From: Pomphorhynchus laevis
Lineage: Eukaryota > Acanthocephala > Palaeacanthocephala > Echinorhynchida > Pomphorhynchidae
Length of the DNA stretch: 64,000 bases
Direction of reading: 5' to 3'
Assembly (NCBI GenBank): GCA_012934845.2
Contig: WNNJ02000626.1
Coordinates: 1-64,000 of the forward strand
Numbering within the stretch: position 1 is the stretch's first letter; each line of letters begins with the position of its first letter. Both the position numbers and the translations under genes were made by a program. Shown piece after piece: positions 56,501-64,000 of this stretch. Under the pieces are notes generated by a model. It was not told the DNA's origin. It worked only from the letters and a program-made list of their open reading frames with translations, and did not search any database.

Positions 56501-59500
56501 AAAATGAACATATTTTTATATAATTGAAAATAGAACTTATTATGTAAGTTCTAGTAACACTTCCATAAGTGTAAATACATAAATTCCACTTACATATAGT
56601 TTATAGTTCATTAAGTCCCGCATACATTAAGTTCCACTTACATATGAACAAATTTTTAAAATGAACGTATAGTTTACAAACGACAAAAATATCTTTGTTC
56701 TAATAAGCATTTTTATAACTGAGTATTTGTATGAGTGAGTATTGACTGAGTATTTTTATACATTAAAATATGTATCAATTAAAATATTCAATTCAATTAA
56801 ATAAATTAATAGTAGTTTTAGTTAGTGTTAATTTAATGTTCATATCTAGATATATACCTCCTTTATCGTTAATATTGGTTTTTATTATGAATAACCTACC
56901 TGGATAAATTTGTTCACTTATTAAATAAAATTTATTAGAGTAAGAACATATTTTACATCAATATATCGGATTTTATATAATGTTATTATTTTGAAATTGT
57001 ACACTATCAGCGGGACCCTCACAGGAATATAAAAGTTGATTGATCGATAATAGGTTAACTATTAATAAGAACACAGGCTTGAAGCAAATAATTTCTTAGA
57101 ACGTTTCGCTCAAGTAACCTTCCCTAATCTACAACAACGAGCACATATTATGAAATAAAAAAGAAAAATAATGTTAATTTAGTTGTAATGTTCTGTTATA
57201 TTATTTTCAATCCCACTAATAAATATTTTAAATATTTATGCCAGATGTTTTCGTTTTTTTTTAATTGACCTACCATTCGTTGTTCTTTAAAACTTTACGA
57301 TCTTTGGATTTTATCATTTCACCTCGATAAATCACGTAATCAAATATATCTTGTGTATTAACTTTAATTTAATGTTCATATCTAGATATATACATTATTT
57401 ATTAACCAAATTTATAATAATAACCAAGCTTTAAATTATTTAAATGATTTTGAAGAAAGCCAATATCATTACATATTGTTGCAATTCTTAAAATTTCATT
57501 ATTTAATGTATTATATTTTATATTATATGGTATGCATGAATGCTCATGCAAAAATATGTTTCTTGTAAATTTAAATATGTCATCTTTACGATATAAATTA
57601 ATAGTAGTTTTAGTTAATGTAAATTTAATGTTCATATCTAGATATATACCGTCTTTATCATTAATATTGATTTTATTATGAATAAGGCAGCATGGATAAA
57701 TTTGTTCGCTTATTGAATAAAAATTATTAAAGTTAAATACACATATATCATCAATGTATCGTACATATATTTCATATCTTCAAATAGTTTAAATTTATTA
57801 TTTATACAGTTATGAACAAATTTATATTCTATAAAGCTTAAAACCAAGTCAGCTATAATTGGGATACTATTACCTCCCATTGACATACCTTTAATTATAT
57901 TAGACTTATATACTATCTCCCATTGGAAAAACTTTTAAATAATTTAAATGGCTAATTAATTCAATTTATACATATTAAAATTTCATTAATGGTTTAATTT
58001 TTGTAAGATAGGCGTTACAATATTTTTTAAAGTTTGCTTTGATTGCTTTAAGTATTTTATTCATATAGACAGAAAGTGGTTTTAATGTACATTCAAACGC
58101 ACTACATATGAACCTAAGTTTTATTGGATTTTTATGTAATTTTGGATTCCAATATAATATAGGTATAGTTTTATTATCTGATTCAACCTTTATACCCTTT
58201 TTATCCATTATAGAACAGTGACTTGTAATAATTGTTTCAAAACTCAACTCACTACGTTCATATGTTGGATTTACATTTAAATCATTAGAATTAACCTCTT
58301 TCATTAGTATATCATAATAAAGCTTTTTGCACATGAAGACAGTTATTACTAGCTTTATCAATAGTTGTTATAATATAATTATCCTTTAATTTAGTAAGTT
58401 CTGTATACATTTCTTTATGATTATCTTTATAAAATTTTTTCTTTTTAATTTCATTAAATATATTATTTTAAATTTTAATCTTAGTGCATTTTAAGCTTGC
58501 TCTATTAATCAGGTTACCAAAGTAAGAATTAAAATCATTATATAACGAATTGTATTTTTTTTATCAAATTTTAATATTTTAATAAGAACTTCTATATTTC
58601 ATAACTCTTGATAAGAATATAATCAGAACATGTTTGGTAGCTGCAGTATAATGGGTCTTTTACAAGATATCATAAATGGGTAAAGATTTTAGGGTAAAAG
58701 TGAAATATCAATGACTAAAGTTTGATGAACATTTTAGGACACAGGAGAAGAATTGTCTCTAGTAGATAATTTTAGCATGTATTTGGATCTACTGCTATGA
58801 TTTGTTTAGGAGCAAGGTCCGACACATGATAATATTGGGGGTTCTAATGACGACCTTTTATCTTTTTTCTAATTCAAGCAACCTTCAATCTTTATTCGAA
58901 TACATGGTATACGATGTATTAATCTGGTTCATTAAAATACTGAATTAAAATACATTCATTTAAGATTGAAATATTTTCATTTTTAAATTTATTTATTGTA
59001 TATAATATATATAGTCTCAGAGTTTTATATCAGATATCATAATTTGCAAGTAATGTTTAGGCGGAAAGTAGCTGCAGTATAATCGGCCTTTCACAAGAGA
59101 CCATCTTTTATCACCACATTTTGTAAGATGATAATTTCATCTGCTTCATCAACTACAATTAAATGGATTTGTTTTACATTGTCGTTAATCGTTTATATAA
59201 ATGTTCTGAGGTAGTAAGAGAAGTTTTTTTTAATTGAAATGATGGCAGATAAGTTTGTAAACTTATGTATTTGCTTTACTGTATACGCCCCACGATTATA
59301 CCCAATACCTCATCAGCTTGAAATGGTCGAACATTTATCAACCTCTCAAAAATATCAGGAACAAGTAAGGTAGACTTCTAGCCTTCATATATCAATTTAT
59401 CTAAATACGATCAACACAGCGACTTTCGCTATAGTTTCTCCAAGCAATGCTTGTTCTCTTTTATTATGTGACAAAGGCGACTAACACATTCGTGTTTTCG

Positions 59501-62500
59501 TTTTATTTAATTATGCTATTCCATAAACCTAGGGTTTTACTACTTTGGCAATATAACCCTTTGGAAATTCTTGGAGCAATCAGCATGTACATTACATGTA
59601 CAGCAAAGCGCTTTCAACTGCTTAACACTAACTATTTAATCCGTTGAAGTTCAGTATTATTTGTATTTATATCAAATTTATCAGATAAGCAAAAATATGT
59701 TTTTACAACTCTTAAGTACAACTTAAAGCTGTAATTGTTTTGGTTCATAATATTTAGTATGGATGCGTCAAACAGCGGAAGACAGTCCGCAGCATTTGGC
59801 CGATCACGTCGCAATACTGCAACTCCTAAAAAGGGAAGAAATAGTGTTAGTGTGTGGTCTGAATCTCAACTTCGATCTCCTACTATCCCGTAAGTTTACC
59901 GTTTCGTCAAATACAGAATTAATATGTGAATAATTCTTTGAGCAGATTAGAAGTAGAATTCAATCATTTACCTGTTATTAATCAACAGTTACCTACGTAT
60001 CAAAATTTGGCCGTTCAAATTCCGAATCATCTATTTCGTTCATCTGGTACAAAGTTAATTCAAGTAAATTCTACTAATGGGAAAGTTAATATATTTGATT
60101 GCAAATCATCAACTGATAACAAGGTATTAATTATATTATATAGATACGGTACATGCTTATTTCTCAATAAATTGCATTCTACAAATTCTTGCTTATTGTA
60201 AACTGTAAATATCTACTTTGACTTTTAATTGAATAAATTTAAAGTAATTTAATATTTTTTGTTATCAATATTATCTGCATTTTCGATATGTATATTGTAT
60301 TGATTGTAAATAATTATATTGCAAATAATTCAAAATTTTTATTTTTCTTCACACGGAAACATTTCTAACATTTATAGTCTAAATATTAAGACTTTAAATG
60401 GTACGCGGTTATGATAAAATGCTACAAGCCAATTTTTACTTCTTTTGCTATTAAAACCAAAACTAACTGCTTGTTATGCTATATTGTTGATTATGAAAAT
60501 TCACGTCCATGCATTAGCGATCGTTGATCCGAACGCACAAGATGAGATTAAATTCGTACTCCAAGTGACGTTTTGTCGCACAGACGAACCGGATGAATAG
60601 TGCATTTGTAGGAAACATACAAGATATCCTCATTTTATTTGCAGCGAGACTGGAGCCAATACGATAACAACCATAACACATCCAAGATGTTCATTGCCGT
60701 CGAGGTTGAACTAGATTAAACGCAGTTGATTGCTCACTTTCATTTATAAATGCTAGCCATTTCATAAATGCGTTGATTATTGTTCACGTTGCGTTGTCGC
60801 AACGTACTTTTTGAGGTAAGATTTGAGCGGTACGTTCTTTGTGCTTTACTTCTTTACTCATTTTTTGTTTTACGTTGATTTTTCTGCTATATAAAGAGAA
60901 AATGCTACAAATATAAAAAACGGATATGTAAATGGACTTTCAACCTATACAGTTTGAAAGTTCGCAACTGTAAATTAAGTGCGACTAGTGGAGCTGCCTA
61001 CAATTGCCCAAATGTAATTTCTCAAATACGATTTGTCATACACTAATCTTCTTGTTTCTGTCACAATCTTTTTTGATATGTGCAGTGTTTCTTAATCTTT
61101 TCGAACAGTGAACAAACATTGTTCCGCCTTGTGGCATCGTGACCCAACCCTAACATTTTCTCACAGAATGATACTAATTTTACAGATCACAGGTATTCTA
61201 AGTCCTCAAGAAAGATAAAAAACTTATTAATATTTTGGATAAGTCTGAGAGACAGAATAAATGATTTTTACAATAAAAGGTTCGTACAAGAATGATCATA
61301 TGTATATTACAATATAATTAATTTCAATTAATAAGATGGATGTTCTTGATTTCTGTTCATCAATTGCTGAATCAGTGGCTCTAACTTCGATAATACCAGT
61401 CTCATGTGATTACTGTGTTCAAGTCTGTTCCTCGACTTCGTTTTTAATAAAGTAAAAGTATAGACACCCTGCTTGCAAAGATAAATGTTGGAAAGGGCAA
61501 AATTTCATGGAGCGCTACGCTTGATAGACTTAGATACGCAATGATATGTCGAAGCCAGAAATCGTGTAATTCGTTAGCCTCAAATATTGTTTTGGTTCCA
61601 GGGTTTGACTCAAAATCTATGAGCTCATCTGCTAATTCATCGTCTTCTTCGATTTTCGCAAAAAATGCTTATTTAATCTAGAGAAGAAGTTTGGTTTCTC
61701 ACCAAGATAATGTAAGAATTAAATTTCTAATTCTGGTAAACGTTCCATGATGTTTTTAATCAAGTCCTCCGAAGCATCAGCATTTCTAAGCTTCTCATCG
61801 ATCAATCTGAAATTAGCCATATTTCTTTTGACTACTCGTTTTCTCCACAGAGATAGCTTATTCATGAATGCATGAACATCCTGGAAACAGATAATCCGCT
61901 CAGCATTTGATTTTTGTAATTACACATTCAGATTGTTTATGTGTCCAAAAATATCAGCCAGGTAACGCATAATGACTAAGAATTCTTCATCTTCAAACTT
62001 TTCCTACGCTTTGTGACCGACATTCCGCAAAAACATATCAATTTTATTAGACCCTATCCAACACATGACCTCGAAAAAGCCATCGTATTTCAGTGTGGAA
62101 TAACAATACGCTATGCTCCGCTCTACTTCCTCACAAAATGCTTTAAAGATTCTATGATTAAGCGCTTTTCCAAGAATAAAATTCACAACTTGAACTACAG
62201 TGACCAGAACTTCTTTGAAATAATCCGTCAATGCTTGTGAGGCAAGTGCTTGGCGATGAATAACACAATGAATGCTAACAATATCTGGGACAACATCTTT
62301 CACTAAACTCACAAAACCTGACTTGTGTCCTAACATTGAAGGTGCACCGTCTGTTCAGATAGAACCAATTTTATTACAGTCGATACAATGTGTTTTTAAG
62401 AAATCATTTAACGATCCGAAAACGTCATTTGCTTTGGCAGTAAATTCCAACTTGTGCAAAATAAAAACTCATCACCAAATGACGAGTCTTCTATATAATG

Positions 62501-63981
62501 AACGAAGAGAAGCGAATGACTCATATTGGTGACATCAGTTGATTCGTCCAGCTGCAAACTAATTCGTCCTGAGCTGCTTTTGATTCCATATACAACTTGT
62601 GTAATAGCGTCTTCGCTCATCTCAACTATTCTTGATTTCATGGCATCGTATGATAACGGAATATCTTTGAGCTTTCTCAGTGCTTAATCTCAAAGGTCAA
62701 GTTGTGTTATTTTTAGTGAATCAGGTTTAATTAGCTTTCCCCACTACAATATGAGGCTTTTTCTCTTGCATTTTTGTACGAAACTCCATAAGAACCTTCC
62801 AACATTGGTTTTTAGTATTTTACAACTTGGAATCTTCGAAGGGTTCCCTTCTGGTCGAATCGTGCTTTCCATCTTTTCATTTCCTCTTCTGTTCCATCTG
62901 CACCATGTACAGATGGAACATTAATTTCTAAATTAATGACCCATTAATTTAGAAATCCTGGTTAGAGCATCTTCACAGATTATCAGAGGAAAATGACCCA
63001 ACAATTGATGATCTTATAAATCGTTATTTGTAAAAAGCTTGTGTTCATAAAAATATTATAAAAACTTACATTATGATAATCTATCAATATTATATTATAT
63101 TCCTGTATTATTCATTTAAATGTTTAATATTTTAATTTATTATAAACAATTAAAATATAATATTTTTTGTTGGTTTTTTGTTAATGAAATTAGGCAATTT
63201 CATCATCAAACTATAATATAACGTTATTTTTGAAAATATTAAAGATAAACTATATTTACCACAAGTATAACTGAAAACTTTTCATTCAAATTGTCTTTGA
63301 AATGTACACTATCTAAGCAAATTACGAAAACATTTCTTTGTAAAATAATTGTTCAATTAATAATTATTTAAAAATTTAATCAAAAGTAAACCAATTTTAA
63401 TCATTTTGGTGATTTTCAAATACCAATTATTACCTGATATTATGTTAAGTAGATATTGCTTCAAGTATATTAAGTGATTATATTATGTCATATTTTAGCC
63501 TTATTCTGAACAAATTCTGCAAATACTAAAAAAGCACATCGGTCCACTTACGAGGTAAAAAGTTCTAAATAATTTAAATGATTGTATATTTTCATTTGTC
63601 GACGATGCATAGACCTAATACTTCAATATCAACTGTAACATGCTTTTGTAAATCGAAGATTTTGGAAACTAATAAGAACATTGATCTCTGGAAATTTATT
63701 AACCACTTAACCATTCAACAGAAATCCAAAATGAATAAGTTTGATATTTGGTTATTGTTAAATTCATTGAATGTAAACATGGAATTTATATCTACCAAGA
63801 AACAACAACATTTACAGAATACTGCCGCTGATGATACCAGTGATATCTTCCAGATGTTAGTATCTTCAGAATCTACAATACCCGCGATGAATACAGCAGC
63901 GGACACTAATAATTGGAGTCAGGCTTTATTCTTATCAATTCTTTGTGGTAATGTTGAAGAACAACGAATTATCATGTTAAG
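44484..63981 (+). CDS. SEC16: Sec16 homologue, nine exons, continues past window
   Basis: Sec16 is the peripheral ER-membrane scaffold that marks exit sites and binds COPII coat proteins, including Sec13. Exons: 44484-44538, 44591-44647, 52756-52810, 52870-52918, 54969-55089, 59758-59889, 59946-60123, 63499-63554, 63613-63981. All eight junctions have GT/AG ends and matching phase, giving 1,072 nt without a stop. Identification rests on the last three exons: VQIPNHLFRSSGTKLIQV (start of the central conserved domain), EQILQILKKHIGPLTR (the family's FPGPL region), NKNIDLWKFINHL, and WSQALFLSILCGNVEEQR (the WxhALxLA helix of the ACE1 fold that packs with Sec13). Upstream exons are Ser/Gln/Tyr-rich, as in Sec16 N-termini, and are inferred. 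The true start and 3' end are not visible. Confidence 0.75.
44591..44647 (+). CDS. Sec16 candidate exon b
   Basis: Flanked by TTTTTCTACAG and CAG|GTACGTG, strong splice sites. Reads NRNEILQLGSENSAFELN with one base at the start and two at the end. Joins exon a and 52756 in frame. Confidence 0.5.
45165..46720 (-). mobile_element. LINE family A, copy 5 (old)
   Basis: Minus strand: a motif-A block VVISLDLYSTFDIVDHSVLL (46560-46500), MQYADIILIYYHTHHLRIHD (46276-46217; the YADD box is altered to YADI), NPEKSKIIWI near 46145, and a decayed C-terminal part. The 3' end at 45190-45165 keeps the stem-loop and TATTTGCCA. Many frameshifts. Confidence 0.7.
47330..47565 (-). repeat. Structured Penelope-associated repeat, copy at 47 kb
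   Basis: Same arrangement as 14880-15135: GAGGAA (47436-47441) with TTCCTC (47470-47475), and CTGCTATGT (47442-47450) with ACATGGCAG (47482-47490), where one pair becomes G-U. On the minus strand GTC again directly precedes GAGGAA. The CTGATGA motif here is ATGATGA. Confidence 0.6.
48056..48850 (-). pseudogene. Penelope-like element, C-terminal part, rearranged
   Basis: 48469-48062 encodes YRKDDIFKFTRNIFLHEHSC, CIPYNIKYNTLNSEILRIAT and LGYYKNNIKQKIVKY, then repeats a piece of the ILKKTNIDDKEG block out of order at 48180-48100. 48728-48845 carries the YIDD-region nucleotides (CGATATATTGATGATATATG on the minus strand). An inserted hairpin segment lies at 48557-48727. Confidence 0.6.
48568..48598. 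repeat. Perfect 14-bp inverted repeat inside Penelope-like sequence
   Basis: AAAATAGTTTTACC, loop GCA, GGTAAAACTATTTT. It is part of about 170 bp that interrupts the Penelope-like reading; a second palindrome (AGATATGATATGTATATCATATCT) is at about 48682-48705. Confidence 0.8.
52075..52200. repeat. Direct repeat, copy 1
   Basis: Contains ACTGTAAATTACTAGTTGAT and TGTAATTTAGTATTAACT, repeated about 465 bp downstream at 52545-52690 with about 90% identity. Confidence 0.7.
52545..52690. repeat. Direct repeat, copy 2
   Basis: Second copy of the 52075-52200 repeat; ends shortly before the Sec16 exon at 52756. Confidence 0.7.
52756..52810 (+). CDS. Sec16 candidate exon c
   Basis: Acceptor TTTGCTTTTAG. 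Reads AQNQDSLVQSSASLTTGT, ending ACA|GTTAAA in phase 0. The donor is weak: an alternative GTATCA at about 52824 would add a short Lys-rich stretch and also keeps frame with a one-dinucleotide shift of the next acceptor. Confidence 0.5.
52870..52918 (+). CDS. Sec16 candidate exon d
   Basis: After ATTAGAG, reads KSRKKDMALARFPDMT and ends ACAG|GTAGAC in phase 1. The intron before it is 59 bp. Matches in phase to the exon at 54969. Confidence 0.5.
53137..53390 (+). repeat. tRNA-derived SINE with hammerhead-like motifs, copy a
   Basis: A B-box-like AGTTCGAATCC at about 53275 lies downstream of an A-box-like AGCCAAGTAGATG. The body has GGGTCGAAACGTGAAA at about 53297-53312 and GTAGCTGATGAGACCC at about 53327-53342: hammerhead core motifs in permuted order with a perfect 5-bp GGGTC/GACCC stem. 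Confidence 0.6.
53523..53750 (+). repeat. tRNA-derived SINE, copy b (tandem with copy a)
   Basis: A-box-like CAGCTTAGTGG (about 53606-53616) and B-box-like GAGTTCAAATTCG (53648-53660), then GGTCGAAGCGTGAAA and CAGCTGATAA. The leading flank AGGTTTCTAATAGATCGTTA is shared with copy a 386 bp upstream, so the unit includes flanking DNA and is a tandem duplication. Confidence 0.6.
54463..54555. repeat. Tandem duplication, about 45-bp unit
   Basis: Two units of ATTTTCAATGTATTGTTATA followed by AAGTTGTTTTGTTATACA. Confidence 0.8.
54969..55089 (+). CDS. Sec16 candidate exon e (Tyr/Gln-rich)
   Basis: Strong acceptor (GTTTTTACTTAG) and donor (CAG|GTATAG). Reads TNSYPPYMYFSPTNWQDP then YFLAYQAMLAQQQSAANYYY. 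A Tyr/Gln/Pro composition is common upstream of the Sec16 central domain. Confidence 0.65.
56140..56345. repeat. Tandem duplication, about 110-bp unit
   Basis: Two units sharing GCTGTAAGTAAAT and AGTTGCAGGATCTCG. Confidence 0.75.
56790..56960 (-). pseudogene. Penelope-like fragment
   Basis: Minus strand carries the nucleotides of the ISEQIYP and NINDKGGIYLDMNI blocks and little else. Confidence 0.5.
57370..58570 (-). pseudogene. Penelope-like element, broken copy
   Basis: 58361-57975 encodes CKKLYYDILMKEVNSNDLNV, IPILYWNPKLHKNPIKLRF and LKPLSVYMNKILKAIKANF. 57900-57720 holds decayed GNSIPIIADLVL and YIDD-region sequence. 57635-57402 encodes YRKDDIFKFTRNIFLHEHSC, CIPYNIKYNTLNNEILRIAT and a truncated end. 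The block between the STLYTNL motif and the GG-NS motif is deleted. Confidence 0.65.
58633..59110. repeat. Dispersed short repeat, two copies
   Basis: GTAGCTGCAGTATAATGGGT plus CTTTTACAAGA at about 58640 recurs with small changes at about 59068-59100. Family unknown. Confidence 0.5.
59758..59889 (+). CDS. Sec16 exon f
   Basis: One base, then ATG: MDASNSGRQSAAFGRSRRNT and GRNSVSVWSESQLRSPTI, ending CC|GTAAGT. A basic/Ser-rich segment. The ATG is in frame with the upstream exon, so it could be an internal Met or, less likely, an alternative start. Confidence 0.7.
59946..60123 (+). CDS. Sec16 exon g (start of central conserved domain)
   Basis: Follows a 56-bp intron. LEVEFNHLPVINQQLPTYQN, then LAVQIPNHLFRSSGTKLIQV and NGKVNIFDCKSSTDNK; the family has a similar pattern of a hydrophobic strand, Gly, then Leu-Ile/Lys-Val. 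Ends AAG|GTATTA, phase 0. Confidence 0.8.
60124..63498 (+). other. Sec16 intron of 3.4 kb with antisense hAT fossil
   Basis: 60200-61330 and 62930-63498 contain nothing recognised. The hAT remnant is listed separately. Confidence 0.7.
61335..62930 (-). pseudogene. hAT-family transposase fossil (ZBED5/FAM200-like)
   Basis: Minus strand in order: VGRFLWSFVQKCKRK region with EFRTKMQEKKPHI (about 62800-62740), YDAMKSRIVEMSEDAITQVV then SGRISLQLDESTDVTNMSHS (catalytic DEST-like box, 62655-62520), a frameshift, VSIHCVIHRQALASQALTDY (CxxH helix, about 62270-62210), EVMCWIGSNKIDMFLRN, FQDVHAFMNKLSLWRKRVVK (about 61895-61835) and, near 61600, SLSSVALHEILPFPTFIF, the C-terminal dimerisation region. 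Multiple stops and frameshifts; no terminal inverted repeats seen. A dead DNA transposon. Confidence 0.75.
63499..63554 (+). CDS. Sec16 exon h
   Basis: PYSEQILQILKKHIGPLT plus two bases, between TCATATTTTAG and GAG|GTAAAA. Matches the family segment that ends in the PGPL block. Phase 0 in, phase 2 out. The intron after it is 58 bp. Confidence 0.8.
63613..63981 (+). CDS. Sec16 exon i (ACE1 helices)
   Basis: PNTSISTVTCFCKSKI, then NKNIDLWKFINHLTIQQKSK and, near the end, TNNWSQALFLSILCGNVEEQ followed by RIIMLR. In Sec16 the LW-F--L helix and the W-x-ALxLA...M/R repeat form the start of the ACE1 solenoid. Ends TTAAG|GTAAAA. The gene continues beyond the window. Confidence 0.85.
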
Positions 63982-64000
63982 GTAAAATGTACAACTTGTA

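Larger units (their letters stand above)
55090..59757 (+). other. Sec16 intron of 4.7 kb
   Basis: Contains a tandem repeat at 56140-56345 and Penelope-like pieces at 56790-56960 and 57370-58570. The rest is AT-rich without a gene. Multiple-of-three exons could be hidden in it. Confidence 0.5.

Noticed and set aside
59100-59400. Minus-strand stretch with a VVDEADEI-like motif suggesting a helicase
   Set aside because: Only one Walker B-like motif, frame broken on both sides, and part of it is in a dispersed repeat; too weak to name.

Overview
The window is AT-rich eukaryotic (animal) nuclear DNA: two split host genes, both on the + strand, in a dense, nested bed of old retroelements. I infer an invertebrate, most likely a flatworm. 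The reasons are the mix of very short introns (52-59 bp) with introns of several kb, the many CR1/Jockey-like LINE families, Penelope-like reverse transcriptases, and a tRNA-like SINE carrying hammerhead-ribozyme core motifs. The phylum is inference, not read directly.

Host genes. (1) An EXO5 (exonuclease V) gene lies in two coding exons, 8061-8897 and 18022-18462, separated by a 9.1-kb intron packed with transposons. The protein is about 425 residues, with the nuclease residues and all four iron-sulfur cysteines. (2) A Sec16 homologue (COPII scaffold of ER exit sites) runs from about 44.5 kb past the right edge. I assembled nine exons, 44484-44538 to 63613-63981, and every junction keeps the reading frame. 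The last three exons carry the recognisable Sec16 central domain. The upstream exons are low-complexity and are assigned by splice sites and phase.

Layout. 1-8.0 kb: an I/Jockey-type LINE with a zinc-knuckle ORF1, a weak Gypsy-like gag fossil, then LINE family A with a minisatellite at its 5' end. 8.06-18.5 kb: EXO5, whose intron holds two A copies, an internally deleted LINE and a Penelope-like element. 18.7-31.2 kb: Penelope-like copies, then a long antisense LINE B interrupted by LINEs C and D, a 190-bp palindrome and another A copy. 32-43.3 kb: LINEs E, G, F and H, a cysteine-rich retroelement N-terminal ORF, and a second minisatellite at a LINE 5' end. 43.3-64 kb: the Sec16 gene, whose introns hold an A copy, Penelope-like pieces, a SINE tandem and an antisense hAT fossil.

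The two host genes show no functional link. Most ORFs in the window are broken retroelement fragments. The most interesting non-coding signals are: structured repeats next to the Penelope-like elements with an interleaved (pseudoknot or hammerhead-like) pairing pattern; SINEs with hammerhead motifs in permuted order; a conserved 3' stem-loop in LINE A; and homologous minisatellites at the 5' ends of LINEs.
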